In this document: positions 44,415-51,300 of the stretch, piece by piece
Layout of the letters: each line of letters starts with the position of its first letter
How positions within the stretch are numbered: position 1 is the stretch's first letter
Assembly: GCA_903970165.1 (NCBI GenBank)
Contig: CAJCHZ010000044.1
Span: 46,804 to 110,803, forward strand
Length of the DNA: 64,000 nucleotides
Source of the DNA: Betaproteobacteria bacterium
GTDB taxonomy: Bacteria > Acidobacteriota > Terriglobia > Acidiferrales > UBA7541
Direction: 5' to 3'
The notes under the pieces: generated by a model
Database searches by the model: none
Told to the model about the DNA's origin: nothing
The model's input: the letters and a program-made list of their open reading frames with translations, nothing else
Position numbers and translations under genes: made by a program

Positions 44415-45821
44415 TTACTTCTTTTGGAGTTTGCGCAGCGCCAGATCTTCGGCCGTCTTCAGGGCGTCCTCGGCCTTCACTTTTACGTCTGGTTCGACGC
44501 CTGTTCCTTCCCAATCGCTCTTGGCGTAAGGATTGACAGGCTTTACTTCTGGAATACCCATTCCGAAGTGTTCGTCAATCCGATGCCACACTCCGGAATG
44601 AGCGGAGCCACTGGTCGTCTCACCGACCAGCGTGGCGCGTTTCAGCATTTTCAAGTTGTAGCAGAACTGTTCCGCTCCGGAAGCAGTCCTGGCGGATGTC
44701 AACACGTACACCGGCTTGTCAGCCAGTTTGCTTCCCTTAACAGGAGACTGCGTCCACGACTTCTGCGTCGTGTTTTCCCTTGGGTTGTACCAATACTCTG
44801 GATGGTCGAAGAGGTATCCGGCCACGAATGACACCATTTCCGGCTGGCCGCCGCGATTGTCCCGCAAGTCAAAGAGGATGGCATTGACGTGGTTCAGGGA
44901 GGCCATTGTTGCCTCGGCTTTTGGGCGGCAGATGGAAAGATCAGGGAACGAGTTGAGCTTCAGGTAGCCGATATCGTGTGGCAGCATCTCGATTTTTTCG
45001 AAGGTGCAGTTGTTCTGCTCCATCGCCGACCGAAAATGCTCCCGGTCGTCAGGGGTTGGTTCCAGCGGGCGGCCCAGCGCATCATAGCGGGACGCCAGCA
45101 TGGCGTCCGGGATATAGGCCAGCTCCAGGTGCATGTCGTGGCTTACCTCCCTCATCTGTTTGGTCAGCAGGCCGGCTAAGGCTTGGCCATTCGCGGCCGC
45201 GTCGTCTTCGCCGCGCTTCCGGTGCGCGAGCAGGGCATCCGCCATCTTCTGTGCTTCTTCTCGATCCACGTAGTACTGCTTTAGATCCGCAACCGCTGCG
45301 TCAACCACGCGTTGGCGCTCGGCATCGTCCAGATTCGCGTTTCCTGCCGCCGCTCGGTCTGCCGGTTTGCCAGGGTCTTGCGACTTCGGTTGATGAGCTT
45401 GCTGCGGCGAAGACTGGGAGCGGCCCAGTTGCTGCCCGCTGGCAGAGCTGCCGTTTTGGGTTCGAGGATGGAGCTCGCTCAGCAGAACCGGGAAGGCTGC
45501 CAGCGCCGTCAGCGACAAGACCCCACCCAGCAGAAGTGCTCCGGGACGCGGCGCTTCGCTTTCCAGAACAAAGAAGGACGGTGCCCCTTCCAAACGCTGT
45601 GATACCGGAGCGGCGATTAGCGCCGAGTGGGCATTGCCATATTCACGCGGGAGGGAGATGACGAGATCCGCCAGCATGTCCAGCCAGAGCCGGAGCTTGG
45701 GGAAAAATCCTTTTTCATCGCGAGCGCGGTCGCGGAACAGTTGCATGGCGGAATCGCCGTAAGCCTGGCGAAAATGGGAAGGATAGAGGCGCAACAGCAA
45801 GGCGTATATCTTTTCAGACAT
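44415..45821 (-). CDS. S41-family peptidase with permease-prefix-like N-terminus
   Basis: Residues 1-60 (MSEKIYALLLRLYPSHFRQAYGDSAMQLFRDRARDEKG, ...LWLDMLADLVISLPREY) match the N-terminal segment usually seen on acidobacterial PadR-linked permeases. A membrane helix lies at about 95-112 (LLLGGVLSLTALAAFPVLL), then a Gln/Ser linker. The last half is an S41/IRBP-type peptidase: IGYLKLNSFPDLSICRPKAEATMASLNHVNAILFDLRDNRGGQPEMV, PVYVLTSARTASGAEQFCYNLKMLKRATLVGETTSGSAHSG (catalytic Ser in TASGAE). The active site faces the periplasm. It overlaps the PadR gene by 8 bases. Confidence 0.82.
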   Translation of the reverse strand: MSEKIYALLLRLYPSHFRQAYGDSAMQLFRDRARDEKGFFPKLRLWLDMLADLVISLPREYGNAHSALIAAPVSQRLEGAPSFFVLESEAPRPGALLLGGVLSLTALAAFPVLLSELHPRTQNGSSASGQQLGRSQSSPQQAHQPKSQDPGKPADRAAAGNANLDDAERQRVVDAAVADLKQYYVDREEAQKMADALLAHRKRGEDDAAANGQALAGLLTKQMREVSHDMHLELAYIPDAMLASRYDALGRPLEPTPDDREHFRSAMEQNNCTFEKIEMLPHDIGYLKLNSFPDLSICRPKAEATMASLNHVNAILFDLRDNRGGQPEMVSFVAGYLFDHPEYWYNPRENTTQKSWTQSPVKGSKLADKPVYVLTSARTASGAEQFCYNLKMLKRATLVGETTSGSAHSGVWHRIDEHFGMGIPEVKPVNPYAKSDWEGTGVEPDVKVKAEDALKTAEDLALRKLQKK

Positions 45822-46164
45822 AGTCCCCCCTTAGAATTTTTCGCGTGCGTGCGACGCGCAGCAAGTCGGCCAGGCGTTCGGCTTCCGAACGCGCAATTTT
45901 GCGGCCTGCCGAGGTCAGGCGGTAATAGCGGCGGCGATCCGGGCTCGCTTTTGTGTCCACGCGAGCGTCAAGCTCCTCGATAAATTTCTCTTCGAGGAGA
46001 GACTGGATGGAGCTGTAGAGAGTGCCCGGGCCCAGGCGCATGCGGCCGTCAGTCTGTTGGGCAACTTGGCGCATGATGGCATAGCCGTGCAGATCTTCGC
46101 CGGCGAGGGCGAGAAGGATTTGGAAAGCGGCGGAGGGCAGCGGGTCGAGCTTACGTTTTGGCAT
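45814..46164 (-). CDS. PadR-family transcriptional regulator
   Basis: A 116-residue winged-helix protein: LPSAAFQILLALAGEDLHGYAIMRQVAQQTDGRMRLGPGTLYSSIQSLLEEKFIEELDA, then RRRYYRLTSAGRKIARSEAERLADLLRVAR. The HGYAIM and GTLYSSI motifs are those of PadR. Its stop lies inside the start of the S41 gene, so the two are co-expressed and the regulator probably controls that pair. Confidence 0.93.
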   Translation of the reverse strand: MPKRKLDPLPSAAFQILLALAGEDLHGYAIMRQVAQQTDGRMRLGPGTLYSSIQSLLEEKFIEELDARVDTKASPDRRRYYRLTSAGRKIARSEAERLADLLRVARTRKILRGDYV

Positions 46165-46172
46165 TGGTAGTC

Positions 46173-46204
46173 CGATAATCGCTATATCGAAGAACGACTA
46201 TATT
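46173..46204 (-). promoter_or_regulatory. Possible PadR operator
   Basis: CGATA (46173) and TATCG (46185) form an inverted pair, with CGACTATA just after, 9-40 bases upstream of the PadR ATG. The AT-rich block stands out in a GC-rich area. Low certainty. Confidence 0.25.
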
Positions 46205-46324
46205 CTCGGGATTCCCTGTTTGCAAGGTCCTTGTTTTGGAAGAGAAAAGTGTAGCGCCAGGTTTATCCCGGCGCTCGGCGCACAGACAAAGAGGTCACAG
46301 AGAAAAAAGCTGCGTGTTGCAGGC

Positions 46325-46924
46325 CTAGTGCGGGCGGGCGATGTAGATGTCAAAGGGTTGGGCGGCAGGGCGGACCCGGCGGATGACTTCACTGGCCCAG
46401 AGAGTGGGACTGAGGAGAGTCACCCAGCCGTCTTCGGGTTCGCAGATGGCGCAAAAATAGTAGCGTTCGTAGGCAGGCTGGTAGGCGTCCACGCCGCGCT
46501 TGGATAGCTCGCCTTCGAGAGCCGCGTCGGGCGATTCCGCCGCGGCGCCCGCACGGATGCCGAAGGTTTCGCCCGCAAAGCGCTCGAATAGCTCGAAAAG
46601 CTGGCTCTGGCGTGGTTGCTGGAGAACGATGCAGCGCGTGCTCGCTTCGCGAAATTTAATGTCGCGTGCGCTGCAGAATTCCCTGACGCGTTCGAGGTGA
46701 CTGAAAAAATCGAGAGCGTAGTGTTCGTCGCCTGCAACGGCAGGAAGGATGGCGGACCAGATTTCCGCAGCCTGTTTGCCGCGAACCGGTTCGCGGTTAT
46801 TGGTTTCGATGAGCTCCAGGCCAACGGCTTTAACGCCCGGTCCGAGGTCCAGCGCTTCCACGTCCAGAGAAAGAGCCGGCAATTCGAAAGCGTTTCCGGG
46901 CAGCGCTTCCGGGGGAAGGCTCAT
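46325..46924 (-). CDS. Hypothetical protein of the ruvX-mltG operon
   Basis: I do not recognise this 199-residue protein. It has no signal peptide or membrane helix. Features: LDVEALDLGPGVKAVGLELIETNNREPVRGKQAAEIWSAILPAVAGDEHYALDFFSHLERVREFCSARDIKFREASTRCIVLQQPRQSQLFELFERFAG, later YQPAYERYYFCAICEPEDGWVTLLSPTLWASEVIRRVRP. It overlaps the preceding gene by 4 bases (ATGA), so it is the fourth gene of ruvX-mltG-orf-orf. It may be a cytoplasmic partner of the 186-residue protein upstream. Confidence 0.65.
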   Translation of the reverse strand: MSLPPEALPGNAFELPALSLDVEALDLGPGVKAVGLELIETNNREPVRGKQAAEIWSAILPAVAGDEHYALDFFSHLERVREFCSARDIKFREASTRCIVLQQPRQSQLFELFERFAGETFGIRAGAAAESPDAALEGELSKRGVDAYQPAYERYYFCAICEPEDGWVTLLSPTLWASEVIRRVRPAAQPFDIYIARPH

Positions 46925-47481
46925 TCGAGGGACTCCGACTGGGGGAATTTGGCTTTGAAGTCGGGGGACTGCTTCCGCACGTCGAGCCAGTCGAAAAAGG
47001 CGTCCGGAGTTTCCAGCCAGATGCGGAACCAGCTGGCGATTTCCAGTTTTTCCTCGCGCTTGTTGGGTTCTACCTTGTGATTGCGCGAAATCATTTCGGC
47101 GCGGCGCTTTCCGAGGCGGGCGATGCCGAGTACGCGTTCGACGGCGGCATTTTCCCCTTGGGACCTGAATTTGCGCATCAGCTCATCGAGACGCATGATG
47201 CTGACTTCGGCGTCTTCCAGGGTTTTGAAGTGCAGCAAATCCTCAAATTCCTCTTCGTACTGCTCTTCGGCTTCTTCCTGGAGCGTGGTGAGAACCTTCC
47301 AGCCCGCCGTTTTCAGGACGTCGGCAATATATTCGGAGCTGGTCTTGCCGGCTTCGCCGTGTTCGGCCTGGAGCCGCCGGCGTAGCTGATCGATTTCAGC
47401 GAGTGTCCATCTCGAGGCCCCAATTTCTCTTGCGGTTTCGAGGATGAGGTCTTTTTTCGTGTTCAACGAATCGGTCATCAA
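46921..47481 (-). CDS. Hypothetical protein of the ruvX-mltG operon
   Basis: An unrecognised 186-residue, highly charged protein. The first part (ETAREIGASRWTLAEIDQLRRRLQAEHGEAGKTSSEYIADVLKTAGWKVL) could form a helical DNA-binding unit. The acidic middle (LQEEAEEQYEEEFEDLLHFKTLEDAE) is coiled-coil-like. GIARLGKRRAEMISRNHKVEPNKREEKLEIASWFRIWLETPDAFFDWLDVRKQSPDFKAKFP ends it. It overlaps mltG by 4 bases before it and the next gene by 4 bases after it. This tight coupling implies one complex or pathway, but no function is claimed. Confidence 0.65.
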   Translation of the reverse strand: MMTDSLNTKKDLILETAREIGASRWTLAEIDQLRRRLQAEHGEAGKTSSEYIADVLKTAGWKVLTTLQEEAEEQYEEEFEDLLHFKTLEDAEVSIMRLDELMRKFRSQGENAAVERVLGIARLGKRRAEMISRNHKVEPNKREEKLEIASWFRIWLETPDAFFDWLDVRKQSPDFKAKFPQSESLE

Positions 47482-48590
47482 GCCGTGCCTTTGCGCTGTC
47501 TGGCGTGCGCCTTCTTTTTGCTTGCCGGACGCGCCTGCGGCGGGGGCGGCGGCGGGTCGGCCGGGAGCCCCGCAAGCAGACGGCGATACTTTGTCACATT
47601 GTGGTTGTGTTCGGCCAGTGTCGAGCTAAAAAAATGTCCGCCCTCCGTATTGGCTACGAAATAGAGGTAGTCGGTTTGGGCGGGCTGAAGAGCCGCGTGG
47701 AGAGAAGCTTCGCCGGGATTGCCGATCGGGCCCGGCGGAAGGCCGGTATGCTCATACGTATTGTAGGGCGAGTGCACGTGAAGGTCGGCTCCGGTGAGCG
47801 TGCCGTTGTAGCGGCCCTCTTGTTCGAGCGCGTAGATTACCGTGGGATCGCATTGCAGCATCATGTCTTTGCGAAGGCGGTTTTCGAAGACGCCGGCGAC
47901 GAGAGGGCGCTCGTCTCTCTTGGGTGTTTCGCGCTCGACGAGCGAGGCCAGCGTGACGATCGAGGACATCGGATAGCCCGACGCGGTGCGCGTTTTGTCG
48001 TCGCCTGCCGCCGATGCAGAGATGCGCGACCATTCTTCCTTGAATTTCTTCACCATGGCAGCGGTCAATTCTACCGCTACGGGATGGCGCGGCATTTGAT
48101 ACGTCGCGGGGAAGAGGAAGCCTTCGAGCGTGAGGGCATGCGGGTCCATGTCGCGAACCAAAGTCGGGTCGCTCGCGGCTTTGATGAACTCGTCAGCGGA
48201 GAGAAAATGAGCGGCTTCGAGGTCGTGGGCAATGTCGTAGAGAGTTTCGCCTTCGCGGACAGTAAAGGGGATTTTGTAAATGTCGCCTTTGGCGAGCTTC
48301 CAGAAAACGTCACGGCCGGCCAGGGGTTTGTCGAAGAAGTATTCGCCGGCTTCGAGATTGCGCCGCGGATGGCGGCGCGCGTAAATTTCGAAGGCGATCG
48401 AGCTGCGGACCACGCCATTACTTTCGAGAAGACGAGCCACAGCGCGGCTCGAAGCGCCGTGAGGGACGGTTACAAAAACGCCTTCCTGCGCAAAGGCCAG
48501 ATAGGGCTGCGTGATGCAATACCACATCCACGCGCCTGCTCCTGCGGCGACGAGCACGAGAACAAACAGGATGAGCAAAACTCTCTTCAA
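47478..48590 (-). CDS. mltG: Endolytic murein transglycosylase MltG
   Basis: MltG cuts glycan strands at the inner membrane to set their length. There is one N-terminal membrane helix (RVLLILFVLVLVAAGAGAWMW) and a LysM-like part with VTVPHGASSRAVARLLESNGVV and FTVREGETLYDIAHDLEAAHFLS. The YceG domain has LEGFLFPATYQMPRHPVAVELTAAMVKKFKEEW, VTLASLVERETPKRDERPLVAGVFENRLRKDMMLQCDPTVIYAL (catalytic Glu in VERE) and YNTYEHTGLPPGPIGNPGEASLHAAL. The TTG at 48590, with GAGG five bases before it, gives a normal short start. An ATG at 48641 would overlap ruvX by 41 bases and add a very basic leader. Confidence 0.93.
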   Translation of the reverse strand: MKRVLLILFVLVLVAAGAGAWMWYCITQPYLAFAQEGVFVTVPHGASSRAVARLLESNGVVRSSIAFEIYARRHPRRNLEAGEYFFDKPLAGRDVFWKLAKGDIYKIPFTVREGETLYDIAHDLEAAHFLSADEFIKAASDPTLVRDMDPHALTLEGFLFPATYQMPRHPVAVELTAAMVKKFKEEWSRISASAAGDDKTRTASGYPMSSIVTLASLVERETPKRDERPLVAGVFENRLRKDMMLQCDPTVIYALEQEGRYNGTLTGADLHVHSPYNTYEHTGLPPGPIGNPGEASLHAALQPAQTDYLYFVANTEGGHFFSSTLAEHNHNVTKYRRLLAGLPADPPPPPPQARPASKKKAHARQRKGTA

Positions 48591-48600
48591 GTCAGCCTCA

Positions 48601-49146
48601 CTATTTAGATGCCTGAGCCGCTTTCTTCGCTTCTTTTTCACCCTGAGCGGATGTCTCTGCGTGCAGGCGATCCAGATATTCGTTGAGAATTAATGCGGCG
48701 GCCATGGCGTCCACGTCGGGCCGCGCATTTTGTTTTTGGCGCTGTTTGCCTTTGCTCGATGTGGCGTGGATGGTGCGGCCTTGCTGCTCTTCGAGCAGGC
48801 GTTCCGCCTCCCAGCTGGTGAGGCGCTCGTCCACCATCTCCACCGGGATGCCGAGTTGCTTGTGGACACGCTTGCCAAAACGGGCGGCTTCTTCGGCCAT
48901 TTCGCCGCGCGTGCCATCGAGGCGCAGGGGCAAGCCGACAACGACTTGTCTGACGGAGTGTTCACGGACCACTTCGCGGAGGCGGCGCATGTCTTCGTTG
49001 CGGTTGATGCGATCCATGGAGGCCAGATGAGAAGCCTGGGCGGCGCCGGGATCAGCTACGGCTAGACCCATGCGAGCGCGGCCGTAATCCACGGCCAGTA
49101 TGCGCGACGGCTTAGAGCCCTGCGTGTTGAGAGAGTCTGTAGTCAC
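48601..49146 (-). CDS. ruvX: Putative pre-16S rRNA nuclease / Holliday junction resolvase-like RuvX (YqgF)
   Basis: A YqgF-family RNase H-fold nuclease: ILAVDYGRARMGLAVADPGAAQA with the first catalytic Asp, VVVGLPLRLDGTRGEMAEEAARFGKRV, VEMVDERLTSWEAERLL with Asp-Glu, and RPDVDAMAAALILNEYLD with the last Asp pair. The core is about 140 residues; the Lys/Ala-rich tail adds about 25. It is the first gene of the run with mltG, a pairing seen in many bacteria. Confidence 0.93.
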   Translation of the reverse strand: MTTDSLNTQGSKPSRILAVDYGRARMGLAVADPGAAQASHLASMDRINRNEDMRRLREVVREHSVRQVVVGLPLRLDGTRGEMAEEAARFGKRVHKQLGIPVEMVDERLTSWEAERLLEEQQGRTIHATSSKGKQRQKQNARPDVDAMAAALILNEYLDRLHAETSAQGEKEAKKAAQASK

Positions 49147-49317
49147 ACTTCCAGTATACCGGGAAGCAAATCACAAATTGCCCCGTGCTGCGTAAGAGTG
49201 GACTGTCCAAAAGAACACAATGACACACGGTTGTGGCTGCCGGAACGGTGCCTAAATACACGATTCACAAGAAAAAGTAACGCAGTTTTTCCGGCCGTGC
49301 GACGCGCAGAAAAGGGC

Positions 49318-50940
49318 TCAAGGCTTGCGGCCGCGGTTGCCTGATCGCCAGTCGTCCCAATAGCCTAGGAGTTTCATTTGCTCGTCGAGGCCGGTCTCTT
49401 TGATGAGGGCGTCGAGTTCGGGACGCGTTAGGCGCTTGCCAAGAGGTTCGGTGCGGTCGGCGATTCCCCAGACTGTCAGGGCGGCCAGCACGGTGTTCAG
49501 CTTTAGCTCGCGGATGTCCACTTTATCGAGTGTGTCCGAGGCGGCATGGTAGTTCACCAAATAATTTGAGATTTCCTGATTCGCAACGAGATTGGGGATG
49601 CCTTCAAGGAGAAAATCGAAATTGTCGGTGCCGAAGCTGGCGTCGTAAGTGTGATCGTTGGCGCCCCAGGACTCGAGCGGCTTTAGCACTTCGCGAACAC
49701 CGGCTGCGATGTCGCGGCGGCCGCCCAGCGAATAGCCGGTGACGCGGCCGTCGCCGGAATCGAAAGTGATCATGGCGCGGATTTTGTCGAGCTCGGCGCG
49801 GTGGGTTTTCACGTACTCAAACGAGCCAATGGTGCCTTGCTCTTCGCCGCTGAAGAGGACAAAGCGAATGGTGCGCCGCGGGAGAAGGCCAGTGGCTTTG
49901 ATGGCGCGGGCGGCTTCAATTACCAATGCTGCGTTGCAGCCGTTGTCTAGTGCGCCTGTGCCGAGTTCCCACGAGTCCAGGTGCGCGCCAAGGATTACGG
50001 ATTCATCCGGCTTTTCGTAACCGCGAATTTCGCCGACTACATTTTGCTGTTCGATGGGGCCGCCGATTTTGTTGGGCATATTTAGCACAGCCTGCACTTT
50101 TCCGGGATTCGCGGCAAGTATACGAGCTAGCCGGAGGGCGTCTTCACGAAGCACGATGGCTTGCGGGATCTTATCGATTTGTCCCGTCAAGGAGTTCGTG
50201 TGGCGATATGCCAGCAATCCGTCTCTCGCACTGGTCCACAGAATTGCGGAAACCCCGGATTCGATTGCGCGACGGATGATTTCCAGGGGCCGCAGGTATT
50301 CGTTGAAGAGATCGGCCCAGCTCGTACCTATGTCGGAGTGAATGAGTATGAGCGCGCCTTTCAGGGCGCTGCCCGCATGCGAGAAATCGTCGGCCGTGCC
50401 GTAATTTAAATCGAGCACAGGCCCGGTAAGGCCGCCGGCGGGAGTCGCTGGCCCCCAGCCTTCGGATCGCGCGCGGAAGTGATAAAGATCGACCAGATTG
50501 ACGAGCAGCTTATTGCTGACAACATCGTGCGTCGTGCGATCGGGCGCCGGCTGGGTCAGGAAAAGAGATGTGTCGCCTTCGCTCCAGGTGGCAGGCAGTG
50601 TGTATTTCTCTGTATGAACTTCCACGCCCTCGGCGCGGAAGGCGGCGACCGCCCACTGGACGGCTTTGGCCATTTCTGGGGAGCCGGTGACGCGGCCGCC
50701 GATTTCGTCGGTTAGGCGGCGGAGGTTTTCTTCCAGGGGGGACGGGCCCATGACTTGAGGGAGGATTTTGGCGGCGGCTTGCGCGCAGCTGGAGGCGTCC
50801 GTGGTTGAACAAGCGGCGGCGGATTGGCTGGATTGTGCCGGGGCCAAAGAATCCTTCGGAGGAGGAAGCTGTGGGGAGGAGAGAGAGGAAGCGAGGAAGT
50901 AAAGAAGCAAGAACGTAAGGAAAAAAACGGATCGGCGCAT
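49318..50940 (-). CDS. Secreted M28-family zinc aminopeptidase/carboxypeptidase
   Basis: A 540-residue protein with a signal peptide (RRSVFFLTFLLLYFLASSLSS), then a Ser/Ala/Gln-rich linker. The M28 fold follows, with a PA-type insert at about 160-300. Zinc ligands are in ILGAHLDSWELGTGALDNGCNAALVIEAARA (His, Asp), FVLFSGEEQGTIGSFEYV (Glu-Glu), MITFDSGDGRVTGYS and NYHAASDTLDKVD (His). The set resembles carboxypeptidase Q and bacterial aminopeptidases. It should act outside the cytoplasm on short peptides. It is divergent from the S45 acylase by 360 bases. Confidence 0.92.
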   Translation of the reverse strand: MRRSVFFLTFLLLYFLASSLSSPQLPPPKDSLAPAQSSQSAAACSTTDASSCAQAAAKILPQVMGPSPLEENLRRLTDEIGGRVTGSPEMAKAVQWAVAAFRAEGVEVHTEKYTLPATWSEGDTSLFLTQPAPDRTTHDVVSNKLLVNLVDLYHFRARSEGWGPATPAGGLTGPVLDLNYGTADDFSHAGSALKGALILIHSDIGTSWADLFNEYLRPLEIIRRAIESGVSAILWTSARDGLLAYRHTNSLTGQIDKIPQAIVLREDALRLARILAANPGKVQAVLNMPNKIGGPIEQQNVVGEIRGYEKPDESVILGAHLDSWELGTGALDNGCNAALVIEAARAIKATGLLPRRTIRFVLFSGEEQGTIGSFEYVKTHRAELDKIRAMITFDSGDGRVTGYSLGGRRDIAAGVREVLKPLESWGANDHTYDASFGTDNFDFLLEGIPNLVANQEISNYLVNYHAASDTLDKVDIRELKLNTVLAALTVWGIADRTEPLGKRLTRPELDALIKETGLDEQMKLLGYWDDWRSGNRGRKP

Positions 50941-51133
50941 TCGTTTGGTCTCCGATGGCGGATTAGCGATGGCGAGAAGTGGTTATGGCGTCAAGCCGTG
51001 CATCCGGGTGCGGAGTAGTATAAGCTCGCGGCGCCTTGCGGGAAACGGGGTGCGGGACCACGCCGGGAGAGGCGAGGACAGAGGCAAGCACGCTCGGTTT
51101 CCCGGCTATTTGTACTTTGAGGGCCCCTGCGGA

Positions 51134-51154
51134 TTTTTGTAAGTGTTGCATCTA
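51134..51154 (+). repeat. 21-base repeat copy 2, in the 50941-51300 gap
   Basis: It starts TTTTTGTAAGTGTT and is identical to the reverse complement of 24309-24329. Between 51140 and 51235 a looser direct repeat is seen: TAAGTGTTGC..AAAGGGTTC, then TAAGTGCTGC..AAAAGGGTC. The gap has no gene; it may hold the promoters of the two divergent secreted enzymes. Confidence 0.55.
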
Positions 51155-51300
51155 AAGGGTTCAATGTTTCCGTAAGCCCTTTCTAATCAACACTTAGAGA
51201 CGAGCTTATAAGTGCTGCCGTCAAAAGGGTCGAGTCTACATACAGTACTGGTTTGTGGCCGACGCACCGACATTTTTGGGAGGTCTCAAGAGGATTCGCG

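Noticed and set aside
47505..48608. A 367-codon plus-strand open frame across mltG
   Set aside because: It is antisense to mltG, whose motifs are complete.
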